Assembly: GCF_029893585.1 (NCBI RefSeq)
Contig: NZ_JARXYX010000022.1
Span: forward strand, 62,001-126,000
Direction of reading: 5' to 3'
From: Streptomyces sp. LBL
GTDB lineage: Bacteria; Actinomycetota; Actinomycetes; Streptomycetales; Streptomycetaceae
Length of the DNA: 64,000 nt
Position numbers and translations under genes: made by a program. Below the pieces are notes generated by a model. That model had not been told where the DNA came from. It worked only from the letters and a program-made list of their open reading frames with translations, and did not search any database. Below, piece by piece: positions 16,782 through 26,200 of this stretch. Position 1 is the stretch's first letter. Each line of letters starts with the position of its first letter.

Positions 16782-18392
16782 GTGTCCGAAGAACCGGGCA
16801 GTGAACGTCTGATCGCGGGCCGCTACCGTCTCCTGTCCCCGCTCGGCGAGGGCGGCATGGGAACCGTGTGGCGTGCCCGTGACGAGGTGTTGCACCGTGA
16901 GGTGGCCGTCAAGGAGGTGCGGGCGCCCGCGGGACTGCAGGGATCCGAGGTCGAGCGGATGTACGCCCGGCTGGAGCGGGAGGCGTGGGCGGCGGCCCGG
17001 GTCGCCAACCGCAACGTGGTGACGGTGTACGACGTGGCCGCCCAGGACGGTCGTCCGTGGATCGTGATGGAGATCGTCCACGGCATCTCGCTCGCCGAGC
17101 TGCTGGACGCCGAGGGCCCGCTGTCCCCGCAGAACGCCGCGCACATCGGTGCCGAGGTGCTGTCCGCGTTGCGGGCCGCGCACGAGGCGGGGGTGCTGCA
17201 CCGGGACGTGAAACCGGCCAATGTGCTGATGTCGAACGACGGACGGGTCGTGCTCACCGACTTCGGCATCGCCATGGTCGAGGGCAGCTCCGCGCTGACC
17301 ATGACCGGCGAGGTCATCGGCTCGCCCGAGTTCCTGGCGCCGGAGCGGGCGCTGGGCCGCACGCCCGGGCCCGAGTCCGACCTGTGGTCGCTGGGCGTCC
17401 TGCTGTACGCGGCGGTCGAGGGCCACTCCCCGTTCCGGCAGAACACCCCGCTCAGCACTCTGCGGGCGATCGTCGACGAGGAGCTGCCGCCGCCCTACCG
17501 GGCCGGTCCGCTGGCCCCGGTGATCGAGGGGCTGCTGCGCAAGGATCCGGCCGAGCGGCTGTCGGGTGAGCGGGCCGAGCAGGATCTGCGGGTCGTCGCC
17601 GCGGGCGGCACGCCCCGCGCGGACGGCGTCCAGGCGGCCCCGTACGCGTATCCGCCGACCGCCGCGACCCGTCAGCAGCCACCGCCGACCGCACCCGGTC
17701 CGGCCCAGTGGACGCAGCCCGCCCCGGCGGCGGGGCCGACGACGACCGAGCCGGGCGGGCGGGGGCGCAACCGCCGGGCCACCGTCGTGCTGGTCGCGGG
17801 CCTCGTCGTCCTGGCGCTGGCGATCGCGGGACTGACGTACGCGCTGCTGAACGGCGACAAGGGGAACGAGGCCGGAAACGGCGGGCCCAAGAACAGCACG
17901 CCCGGAGTGAGTTCGCCCGCGGTGAGCGACACCCCGTCCAAGAGCACCGAAGAATCCGAGCCCACGCCGAGCCAGAGCAGTGAGTCCACGTCGGCGGCGC
18001 CGGAGCAGTCGGTGGAGGTCTCGCTCACGGGGGCGCACACGGAGTACTCCGGTCCCTGTCCCCCGGCGCAGGGCGAGGCGCCCGCTTTCACCGCGACGTT
18101 CACGGTGGTCAACCTGCCGGCGGAGGTGCGCTATCGCTGGCTGTCGCGGGACGGCAAGGTCATGGACGCGGGCTGGAAGACCCTCTCGTTCCCCGCGGGC
18201 GGGGGCAGGACCAAACAGGACACCGCGTTCGTGACGACCAAGGACGACGACGGGAGCTTCGAGAACGAGATCAGCGTCGAGGTCCGCCGTCCGGTGCGTA
18301 CGACGTCCGACTCGGTGCCGTTCTCGGTGACCTGCGAGACGGAGACCCCGTCGGGTGACGAGGCCTCCCCCTCCACGTCGGAGAGTCCGTGA
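16782..18392 (+). CDS. Receptor-type Ser/Thr protein kinase (PknB-like) with novel outer domain
   Basis: 536 residues from a GTG preceded by GGGGAG. The N-terminal kinase domain has the glycine loop LGEGGMGTVWRA, Lys44 in VAVKEV, catalytic HRDVKPANVL, DFG in LTDFGIAMVEGSS and the APE equivalent SPEFLAPERALG. A Pro-rich linker leads to one membrane helix (VVLVAGLVVLALAIAGLTYA). A Ser/Thr-rich stalk then leads to an outer domain of about 110 residues (SLTGAHTEYSGPCPPAQGE to PFSVTCETE) with two cysteines that could pair. There are no PASTA repeats. The ligand and substrates are unknown. It is convergent with the lipase, 3 bp apart. Confidence 0.92.
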   Translation: MSEEPGSERLIAGRYRLLSPLGEGGMGTVWRARDEVLHREVAVKEVRAPAGLQGSEVERMYARLEREAWAAARVANRNVVTVYDVAAQDGRPWIVMEIVHGISLAELLDAEGPLSPQNAAHIGAEVLSALRAAHEAGVLHRDVKPANVLMSNDGRVVLTDFGIAMVEGSSALTMTGEVIGSPEFLAPERALGRTPGPESDLWSLGVLLYAAVEGHSPFRQNTPLSTLRAIVDEELPPPYRAGPLAPVIEGLLRKDPAERLSGERAEQDLRVVAAGGTPRADGVQAAPYAYPPTAATRQQPPPTAPGPAQWTQPAPAAGPTTTEPGGRGRNRRATVVLVAGLVVLALAIAGLTYALLNGDKGNEAGNGGPKNSTPGVSSPAVSDTPSKSTEESEPTPSQSSESTSAAPEQSVEVSLTGAHTEYSGPCPPAQGEAPAFTATFTVVNLPAEVRYRWLSRDGKVMDAGWKTLSFPAGGGRTKQDTAFVTTKDDDGSFENEISVEVRRPVRTTSDSVPFSVTCETETPSGDEASPSTSESP

Positions 18393-18395
18393 CGG

Positions 18396-19202
18396 TCAGG
18401 CCAGGCCGTTGAACACCGGCAGGTAGCCGCCGGACTGGCCGGCCGCCGTCGGGTGGTACGACTCGCCGATGTCGAGCACGTTCAGGCTGTGCAGCCAGGC
18501 GCTGCCGGAGCAGAGCTCATGGCCGGTGAAGGTGGTGCGGACGTCACCGAAGGCGAAGCCGAAGTCCGCGGCCCGCTTGGCGATCGCGGTGTCCATGCGG
18601 TCGGCCGCGTCGTTGATGGCCTTCCGCTTGGTCTCGGAGAGGCCGACGCACGTGGTGCCGAGCTGGTAGAAGCGGGGGTAGCCGAGTACGACGACACGGG
18701 CGTTGGGTGCCTTGGAGCGGATCGCGGAGTAGACGCTGTCGAGCTTGCCGGGCAGCGTCGAGTCGATGTACGCCCTCGCGGTGTCGATCCGGGAGAGGCA
18801 GGAGCTGTCGGACTGGAGCACACAGGTCGTCATGACGTCCGAGAACCCGGCGTCGTTGCCGCCGACGCTGATCGAGACGAGGGCGGTGGCGGAGCTGAGC
18901 GGGGTGAGTTGACTCGCCAGAACATCACCCGTTCGGGCGCCCGAGCAGGCGGTGAAGGCGAAGGTCGAGGGTGAGTGGTCGGCGGCCCAGAGGTAGGGGT
19001 GCGCCTTGGTGCTGCGCTTGCAGTCGCCGCTCGCGGAGAGGTAGCTGCCCGCGCCGACTCCGGAGGCGTAGGAGTCGCCGAGGGCCACATAGCCACCGGT
19101 TGCGGCGACTTGGGACGCCTGGGCCGTGGCCGCCCCGGTGAGGGCGGTGCCGAGGGCGAGGAGGAGTGCGCTGACGTATACGGCCAGTCGGGAACGTCTC
19201 AT
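18396..19202 (-). CDS. Secreted GDSL/SGNH esterase-lipase
   Basis: 268 residues including a signal peptide (MRRSRLAVYVSALLLALG to AQASQ). The SGNH blocks are present: GYVALGDSYASGVGAGSYL (Ser in GDSY), then GARTGDVL, SISVGGNDAGFSD (Asn in block III) and DIGESYHPTAAGQ (catalytic His, with an Asp/Glu nearby). Six cysteines outside the signal peptide fit three disulfides, as in the crystal structures of Streptomyces SGNH lipases. It hydrolyses ester bonds of short to medium acyl lipids outside the cell. The start at 19202 has AGGGAGG 5 nt upstream. It appears orthologous to S. coelicolor SCO1725, from memory. Confidence 0.93.
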   Translation of the reverse strand: MRRSRLAVYVSALLLALGTALTGAATAQASQVAATGGYVALGDSYASGVGAGSYLSASGDCKRSTKAHPYLWAADHSPSTFAFTACSGARTGDVLASQLTPLSSATALVSISVGGNDAGFSDVMTTCVLQSDSSCLSRIDTARAYIDSTLPGKLDSVYSAIRSKAPNARVVVLGYPRFYQLGTTCVGLSETKRKAINDAADRMDTAIAKRAADFGFAFGDVRTTFTGHELCSGSAWLHSLNVLDIGESYHPTAAGQSGGYLPVFNGLA

Positions 19203-19466
19203 GGAACCTCCCTTTAGCAGGATCTCTGCCGTAACTGTGGTACCAACTACGCGCGTTGACGGGAAGTGTCCATGCCAAGAATCGAGGGGCGCGACGGGAG
19301 TGAACCGGCGCATTCACCGGCGCACAATTGCGCGTTCATGACAAACATGCGACAGGGACTCACATCCCTTGAGCCACACCCGTGGACCACTGATTCTTTA
19401 CTCAGCCATGGGGAGGAACGCAGTACTCCGTGGCCGTGCGGGCGACAACGCGCGCATCCCCCACAG

Positions 19467-19619
19467 ACCGGCGCGGCACTGAACGGCTACACGGCGCCCC
19501 TCTCCGCGGCCGAGGCCCGCAGACTCGCCGCCGACCCGTCGGTGGCGTGCACGGTCGAGCAGAACCAGACCGTGCTCGCCACCGACACCACCCAGTCCGG
19601 CGCGCCCCGAACCACCTGA
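19467..19619 (+). pseudogene. Remnant of subtilisin-like (S8) protease propeptide
   Basis: The plus strand encodes TGAALNGYTAPLSAAEARRL then AADPSVACTVEQNQTVLAT, which fits the end of the I9-type propeptide of secreted streptomycete subtilases. In intact proteins the catalytic domain follows within about 20 residues. Here a stop comes at 19617-19619 with no Asp/His/Ser triad after it. Upstream sequence shows no signal peptide in this frame. Both ends of the gene are gone, leaving about 50 codons. Confidence 0.65.
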
Positions 19620-19650
19620 TGAAGATCGTGCCGTGACACCTGCTCACCTG

Positions 19651-19727
19651 ATCCGACCCACCATTCCCCTGATCTGAGATCCGACCCATCGTTCTCCCGA
19701 TCTGAGATCCGACCCACCGTTCCCCGG
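19651..19727. repeat. 28-bp tandem repeat, about 2.8 copies
   Basis: GATCCGACCCACCATTCCCC and two near-identical following units are linked by a GATCTGA-type connector, giving a 28-bp period. It follows the subtilase remnant and precedes the membrane protein gene. Confidence 0.8.
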
Positions 19728-19828
19728 AGGCCTCGCCCGCCTCCGGGGAACGTCGGCATCTTGACGGCCTCCGCGGGGCTGAGCGACATTGAAGCCAGGC
19801 ATCCGGCGCCTGGGGGGCAAGGTCGGCC

Positions 19829-20308
19829 ATGCAGACCATCCGTAACAAGACACCTTCGACCGTGCGGGCGGACGAGGCCGAACGGGTGCGGCCAGGACCG
19901 GGGAGGGACCTGGTACCGCTGCTCGCGGGCGCCGCGACGGCCGTCGCCGCATGCGGCGCGCTCTTCGCGTTCACCGACTCCGACTCACCGCTTCGGGGAC
20001 CGTTCGCCCTGTTCTTCCTGCTCGTCACACCCGCGGCCGCCATCGGCGCGGCGCTGCGCGGGCTGGAACCGTTCGGCCGGCTGCTCACCGCGCTGGCGGG
20101 CTCGGTCGTCGTCAACATGCTGGTGGCGCAGGGCATGCTGGCCGTGCACCGCTGGTCGGTGCGGGGCGGGCTGGTGGCCGTGACCGCTCTCAGCGCTCTC
20201 GTGCTCCTCCCGGTCGTGGTGCGGCGGTTGCGCGGCACCGGGCGGCGGCACGCGTCGCAAGTCGCTGACGGCAAGGGATCGGTAACGGTCAAACCAACAA
20301 AAACGTGA
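19829..20308 (+). CDS. Small integral membrane protein, unknown
   Basis: 159 residues with about four hydrophobic helices: LVPLLAGAATAVAACGALFA, FALFFLLVTPAAAIGAALRG, LLTALAGSVVVNMLVAQGML and GLVAVTALSALVLLPVVVRR. A charged N-terminus and a basic tail should both be cytoplasmic. I do not recognise a family. It sits 340 bp upstream of the polysaccharide operon on the same strand and may belong to it functionally; transcription as one unit is uncertain because of the long leader between them. Confidence 0.7.
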   Translation: MQTIRNKTPSTVRADEAERVRPGPGRDLVPLLAGAATAVAACGALFAFTDSDSPLRGPFALFFLLVTPAAAIGAALRGLEPFGRLLTALAGSVVVNMLVAQGMLAVHRWSVRGGLVAVTALSALVLLPVVVRRLRGTGRRHASQVADGKGSVTVKPTKT

Positions 20309-20648
20309 GGCTCGTTCCAGGTCTTGCCATACTGCATCAATCATCAATACCGTCGTACATCTCACCCGCATCGGTCCGTCATCAAGCGGCTTCAGGGGAG
20401 GGCTCAGGACCGCGATGGATTCCGGCGCGGGGGCGCGGTAGGGGGGTGCCGTGCTCGGTGACCGCTTTTGTGACCGAGTCGTGCCGCGCGACCGGCTGCC
20501 GTTTTCCGGAGCCGGCCAGCTTTGCCAGCTCACCCGGCACGCACGGAGAACCGTTCCGGCATGCCCTGTGAGTACCCCCCTTTCGAACCGGACCAAGATC
20601 CGGGCTGCCCAGGGGCGGGCGGTCCACCGGACGAGAGGGACCAGACTC
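20309..20648 (+). promoter_or_regulatory. Long leader region of the polysaccharide operon
   Basis: This 340-bp stretch has no convincing gene. It holds two possible hairpins, one with arms CTCGGT/ACCGAG around 20453-20476 and one with CCGGCT/AGCCGG near 20490-20515, and an AT-richer block around 20325-20355 that could hold the promoter. No riboswitch class could be recognised. AGAGGG lies 10 nt before the ATG at 20649. Confidence 0.35.
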
Positions 20649-21470
20649 ATGAGCTCAGTTCTGCGCCCGGCCAGTACGGGAAAAGATCCTTTAATAGCAG
20701 GCATCTACCGGCCGATCTCCTCTCACCTGGCGATCACACCGCCGGTGAGCGTGGTGATTCCCGCCATGAATGAGGCGGAGAATCTCCCCTACGTCTTCAA
20801 GACGCTTCCGGCCTGGATCCACGAAGTGGTTCTCGTGGACGGCAACTCCAGCGACGACACCGTCGAGGTGGCCCGCTCGCTGTGGCCGGGCGTCAAGGTC
20901 GTCAAGCAGCGCGGCAAGGGCAAGGGTGACGCGCTGACCACCGGCTTCCAGGCCGCCAGCGGCGACATCATCGTGATGGTCGACGCGGACGGCTCGGCCG
21001 ACGGCAACGAGATCGTCAGTTACGTCTCCGCCCTCGTCTCGGGCGCGGACTTCGCCAAGGGGTCCCGCTTCGCCAACGGCGGCGGCACCGACGACATGAC
21101 CTTCATCCGCAAGCTCGGCAACTGGGCGCTGTGCACGGCAGTGAACCGCAAGTTCGGCGCCCGCTACACGGATCTGTGCTACGGCTACAACGCGTTCTGG
21201 CGGCACTGCCTCGACAAGATCGAGCTGGACTGCACCGGTTTCGAGGTCGAGACCCTGATGAACATCCGGGTGGTGAAGGCCGGGCTGAAGGTACAGGAGA
21301 TACCGAGCCACGAGTACCTCCGTATCCACGGCACCAGCAATCTGCGGGCCGTGCGGGACGGGATCAGGGTGCTCAAGGTGATCCTGAGGGAGCGTTCCAA
21401 CCGGCGGGCCCTGCGCCGCCGGCCGCAGCACTCCCCGCTGCTCGACTCGGTCCGGGGAGAGGCGTCTTGA
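20649..21470 (+). CDS. GT2 glycosyltransferase (DPM/UgtP-like), contains a TTA codon
   Basis: 273 residues. The GT-A fold is clear: SVVIPAMNEAENLPYVFKTL, VVLVDGNSSDDTVEVA, and the metal-binding IIVMVDADGSADGNEI (DxD). It resembles polyprenyl-phosphate mannosyl/glucosyltransferases that load a lipid carrier on the inner membrane face, though the C-terminal membrane helices of some relatives are absent. Codon 15 (20691-20693) is TTA, the rare leucine codon read by the bldA tRNA in Streptomyces. The ATG at 20649 was chosen because the family start (before ASTGKDPLIAGIYRPISSHL) fits; the longer frame is leader. The stop overlaps the next gene (TTGA). Confidence 0.9.
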   Translation: MSSVLRPASTGKDPLIAGIYRPISSHLAITPPVSVVIPAMNEAENLPYVFKTLPAWIHEVVLVDGNSSDDTVEVARSLWPGVKVVKQRGKGKGDALTTGFQAASGDIIVMVDADGSADGNEIVSYVSALVSGADFAKGSRFANGGGTDDMTFIRKLGNWALCTAVNRKFGARYTDLCYGYNAFWRHCLDKIELDCTGFEVETLMNIRVVKAGLKVQEIPSHEYLRIHGTSNLRAVRDGIRVLKVILRERSNRRALRRRPQHSPLLDSVRGEAS

Positions 21471-22462
21471 GCGGTCCTGACATCTCCGTCGTGGTCTGCG
21501 TCTACACCGAGGACCGCTGGGAGGACATCCTCGCGGCGGTCTCCTCGGTGCGGGCGCAGTCCCGGCCGGCCCTGGAGACACTGCTGGTCGTCGACCACAA
21601 CGCGGCGCTCCTGGACCGGCTGGCCAAGGAGTACAAGGCGTCCGGACAGGTGCGGGTGCTCGCCAACGCGGGCCCCCGCGGTCTGTCCGCCGGACGCAAC
21701 ACCGGGATCACCGCGGCCCGCGGCGACGTCGTGGCGTTCCTGGACGACGACGCCGTCGCCGAGCGGGACTGGCTGCGGCACTTCGCCGAGGGCTACGCCG
21801 ATCCGCGGGTGATGGCCGTCGGCGGCCGTACGGTGCCGATCTGGGCGTCGGGCCGCCGGCCGGCCTGGTTCCCTGCGGAGTTCGACTGGGTGGTCGGCTG
21901 CACCTACAAGGGCCTGCCGCCGGGGCGGGTCCGGGTGCGCAATGTCCTGGGCGGCAACGCCTCCTTCCGCCGCAGCGCCTTCGACGTGGCGGGCGGCTTC
22001 GCCACCGGCATCGGACGCGACGGCGACAAGCGGCCACTGGGCTGCGAGGAGACGGAGCTGTGCATCCGGCTCACCCGGGCCAGACCCGAGGCGGTCCTGC
22101 TGATCGACGACCGTGCGGTGATCCACCACCGGGTGCCCGAAGCGCGCGAGCACTTCGGGTACTTCCGCACGCGCGCGTACGCCGAGGGCCTGTCGAAGGC
22201 GTTGGTGGCCCGAAGTGTGGGAGCGGACAAGGGACTCGAGTCCGAACGGCGGTACGCGGCCCGGGTGCTGCCCGCCGGAGTGGCGCGCGGTCTGCGGGAC
22301 GCCGTACTGGCCCGGCCGGGCGGCGCGGGCCGCGCGGGCGCGATCGTCGCCGGGGTGCTGACGGCGGCGGGCGGATACGTGGTGGGCAGCCTCCGGGCGC
22401 GCCGCGGCACCACCACCTTCGCGGTGGCCGGGATCGAGGGGGAAGCGGGGGACAGCTCATGA
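21467..22462 (+). CDS. GT2 glycosyltransferase
   Basis: 331 residues starting at a TTG that overlaps the previous stop, with GGGGAGAGG just upstream. N-terminal GT-A signatures are ISVVVCVYTEDRWEDILAAV and GRNTGITAARGDVVAFLDDD. Acceptor-side motifs follow (NVLGGNASFRRSAFDVAGGF, CEETELCIRLTRARPEAVLL), as in rhamnosyl- or mycofactocin-type GT2 enzymes. A weakly hydrophobic C-terminal stretch (AIVAGVLTAAGGYVVGS) may associate with the membrane. It probably adds a sugar to a lipid-linked surface glycan. The stop overlaps the deacetylase start (ATGA). Confidence 0.9.
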   Translation: MSGPDISVVVCVYTEDRWEDILAAVSSVRAQSRPALETLLVVDHNAALLDRLAKEYKASGQVRVLANAGPRGLSAGRNTGITAARGDVVAFLDDDAVAERDWLRHFAEGYADPRVMAVGGRTVPIWASGRRPAWFPAEFDWVVGCTYKGLPPGRVRVRNVLGGNASFRRSAFDVAGGFATGIGRDGDKRPLGCEETELCIRLTRARPEAVLLIDDRAVIHHRVPEAREHFGYFRTRAYAEGLSKALVARSVGADKGLESERRYAARVLPAGVARGLRDAVLARPGGAGRAGAIVAGVLTAAGGYVVGSLRARRGTTTFAVAGIEGEAGDSS

Positions 22463-23259
22463 GCGGACAGCCGGTGCCGATCCTCATGTACCACGCGGTC
22501 GCGACCGCCCCGAACAAGGCCACCCGCACCTTGTCGGTGTCCCCGGAGGCGTTCGCGGAGCAACTGGCCGTGGTCGCCGACCGCGGCCTGACGCCGCTCA
22601 GCACGGCTGATCTGGCGGCCCGTTGGCGCTTGGGCCGCCCGCTGCCCGAGCGGCCCGTCCTGATCACCTTCGACGACGGCTACGAGGGCGTCCACCGGCA
22701 CGCCCTGCCCGTGCTCGCCAAGCACGGCTTCCCGGCCACCCTGTTCGTCTCCACCGGCTGGATCAGGGGCGCGTACGACACCGGCGGCGGACCGGACACC
22801 ATGCTCGACTGGGACCAGGTCCGCGAACTCGCCGCGGCGGGTGTGGAGATCGGCGGCCACAGCCACACCCACCCGCAGCTCGACCAGCTCGACGACGGCA
22901 CGCTGCGCCACGAGCTGATCCACTGCAAGGAGATCGTGAGCGACGAACTCGGCACGGTCCCGGCCTCGTTCGCCTACCCGTACGGCTACTCCAGCCGCCG
23001 GGTGCGACAGACGGTGCGCGAGACGGGGTACGGCCAGGCACTCGCCGTCGGCAACGGGCTCGCCCGCCGCCGGCAGGGGCCGTACGCCCTGCACCGCGTC
23101 ACCGTGCGCCGCAGCACGGGCGTCGAGGAGTTCGAGCGGCTCGTCGAGGGCCGTGCGATCGCCCGGAACTTCGCCGGGGACCGTGCCCTCACCAAGGGGT
23201 ACGCCCTGGTCCGCAGAGCACGCCAGGTCCGCCGGAAGGCCATCCGTTCCCGTGTCTGA
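22459..23259 (+). CDS. Polysaccharide deacetylase (NodB/CE4 family)
   Basis: 266 residues. It starts VPILMYHAVATAPNKATRTL and has CE4 motif 1 in LITFDDGYEGVHRHALPVL (the DD pair) and motif 2 in GGHSHTHPQLDQLD (metal-binding His pair). Motif 3 is FAYPYGYSSRRVRQTVRETG. Such enzymes remove N- or O-acetyl groups from glycans. No signal peptide is present, so action on a lipid-linked intermediate in the cytosol is likely unless export is by an unusual route. It is overlapped on both sides by operon neighbours. Confidence 0.92.
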   Translation: MSGQPVPILMYHAVATAPNKATRTLSVSPEAFAEQLAVVADRGLTPLSTADLAARWRLGRPLPERPVLITFDDGYEGVHRHALPVLAKHGFPATLFVSTGWIRGAYDTGGGPDTMLDWDQVRELAAAGVEIGGHSHTHPQLDQLDDGTLRHELIHCKEIVSDELGTVPASFAYPYGYSSRRVRQTVRETGYGQALAVGNGLARRRQGPYALHRVTVRRSTGVEEFERLVEGRAIARNFAGDRALTKGYALVRRARQVRRKAIRSRV

Positions 23260-26200
23260 CACGACCACGACCACGCCCGAGGACACCTCGCCCGCGACCG
23301 GGGCGCCCGAGCGGTCGGGGCGCCGGCTCCGGCTGCCCGGCCTCGGCCGGTCCCCCGGGGGCAACCAGCTGTTCCGCAACGCCTACGCCCTGATGCTCAA
23401 CACCGGCATCTCCGCGGTGCTCGGCCTCGGCTTCTGGCTGGCCGCCGCCCGCTACTACTCCGACTCGGCGGTCGGCCAGGGCTCGGCCGCGATCGCCGCG
23501 ATGAAACTCCTCGCGGGTCTGACCGCGGTGACCCTGACCGGCGCGCTGGCCCGGTTCATCCCGGTCGCGGGCCGGGCCACCGGGCGGCTCATCCTCCGTA
23601 CGTACGCGGGCAGTTCGGTGATCGTGGCGCTGGCCGCGCTCGTCTTCCTGCTCACGCTCGACCTGTGGGGACCGTCGTACCGCTTCCTGCACGGGCCCCT
23701 CAACGGGCTCGGCTTCGTCGCGGCCGTGATCGCCTGGTCGCTGCTGACTCTGCAGGACGGGGTGCTGACCGGGCTGCGCAGCGCCCTGTGGGTGCCGGTC
23801 GGCAACACCGTCTTCTCGGCGGTGAAGCTCGCACTGCTGGTCGCGTTCGCGGTGGCCGTCCCCACGAGCGGCGTGTTCGTGTCGTGGGTCGCGGCGATCG
23901 CCTTCTCCGTACTGCCGCTGGGCTGGCTGGTGTTCCGGCGGCTGGTGCCCCGGCACGAGAGGGCGACCGAGGAACGGGCGCAGCCGCCGACGCTGAAGGA
24001 GGTCGGGCGGTTCCTGGCGGGCGACTACACCGGCTCACTGTTCTCCCTCGCCGTGGTCTACCTGGTCCCCGTGATCATCGCCTCGCAGGTCAGCTCCCAG
24101 GACAACGCCTACTTCTACATCACCACCACCATCGGCGGCACGATCAACCTGCTCGCCATCAACATGGGCGCCTCGCTGACCGTCGAGGGTGCGCACGACC
24201 CGCGGCGGCTGGCCGCCAACACCCGGGCCGCGCTGAAGCGGATGGCCCGGATCATGCTGCCGCTGGCCGGGATCCTGTTCGTCGGTGCGCCCTGGATCCT
24301 CGGCGTGTTCGGCGCGGGCTACGCGGACGCGGCCACCCCGCTGCTGCGCTGGTTCGCGGTCGGAGCGGTCCTCAGGGTCGTCATGGAGACGTACTTCGCG
24401 GTGCTGCGCGCCCAGAGCCGTACCTCCCCACTCGCCTGGATGCAGGGCCTGTTGTGCGTCCTGGTGCTCGGTCTGACGCTGCTGCTGCTCCCCCGGATGG
24501 GCCTGACCGGCGCGGGCGTCGCCGAGATCTCCTCACTCGCGGTGCTCGTCGCGATCGCCGCACCCAAGCTGTTCAAGACCGTCCGGGGCAGGCCGGGCGA
24601 CCTGGCCGAGAGCGCGGCGCCCGACGGGGACCTCGCCGACCTGGGGGTACGTGAGGTCCCCGCACCGGCCGCACCGGCCAGGCGCGGGCCCGCCTGGGCG
24701 CTCGACAAGGACACCCTCGCCCTCGGCATCCACGTCGACTTCGACCACCTGGAACGCCGGCCGGACGTCCGCCCGGGCCCCGGCACCCCACCCACGGGCA
24801 CACCCATCGCCCCGGAGGACCGCCGTCCGGCCAGGTCGCCGAGTCCCGGGCCGGGGCTGCCCGTCGAGAGGGGGGTCCGCCCGCTCGACCGCGTTCGAGA
24901 GTGGGGCAGGGAGCCGGGTTCGGAGGCGTCGTCGGGGCCGGCCGAGACGTCCCTGGACGCGGCAGAGCCGGAGGTGGACGCCCCGTTCGCGCCGCAGGAG
25001 GAGGTCGTACGGTTCGAACCGCAGGAGGAGGTCGTACCGGAGGCCGAGGCAGTCGGAGCGGAAAAGACGCCCGGGCGCGCGGATGCTCCGGAACCCGGAG
25101 CGGGACCGGCGGCCGTGCGTCTGCTGCCCACCCGGGTCGGGGTGGTCCTCGGCTGTCTGCTGACCGCCGCACTGCTCCTGTACTGGGTGCCCGCGCTACG
25201 GCTCGGCGAGGCGGACCTGGACGAGATGGGCGGGCTCGGGCTGATCTCCGTGCTGCCGTTGCCCACCCTCGTCGGGGCCGCGCTGCTGATCGTGGTGTTC
25301 GCCTCGCTGCTGTGGCTCGGCCGCGAGCACCGCACGCTGCTGATGGTGACCCTGCTGGCGACCGTGGTCTCGCTGCACGCGCTGCCCGCCGTGATCGAGA
25401 CGGAACCGCGGTTCGCGACGGCCTGGCAGCACCTCGGGTTCATCGACTACATCGACCGGACCGGGTCGGCCGTGCCCGACCTGGACGCGCGCTGGAGCTG
25501 GCCGGGCTTCTTCGCGGCGGCCGCGTTCGTCGCCAATGCCTGCGGGGTCAGCGACTTCACCGACGTCATCCGCTGGTGGCCGACGGCCATCCAACTCCTC
25601 TATCTGGCGCCGATGTTCCTGCTGGTGCGCTCGATGCGGGCGAGCTGGCGGGCCAAGTGGACCGGCATCTGGATCTTCGTACTCAGCGGCTGGGTGGGCC
25701 AGGACTACTTCTCCCCGCAGGGCTTCACCTACCTGCTCTACCTGCTGTTCGTGGCGATCCTGCTGGTCTGGTTCCGGGCGCCGGGCGTGATCTGGGCGAA
25801 GCGGCGGCCCGGCGAGATCGAGGTCGAACCGACGGACCGGCGGCAGCGGGCGGTACTGCTGATGATCGTGATCGGCCTGTTCGCGGCGAGTGTCCCGGCC
25901 CACCAGCTCACCCCGTTCGTGATGCTGGGCGTGCTCGCGGTGCTCGTCCTGACCGGCCGCAGCGAACTGCGGGGCCTGCCCATCCTGTTCGGGGTGCTGG
26001 TGGCCGCCTGGGTCGGCTTCATGGCCGAGCCGTACTGGTCCGGGCACTTCGACGAGCTGTTCGGCGGGGTCGGCGGGGTCGGCGGCAACGTGTCGTCGTC
26101 CGTCTCCGGCCGGATCCAGGGCGGCAGTTCCACCCACAAGCTGGTGCTGTACGTGCGGGTGCTGCTGGCCGGCGGGGTGATGGCCTTCGCCTGCTGGGGC

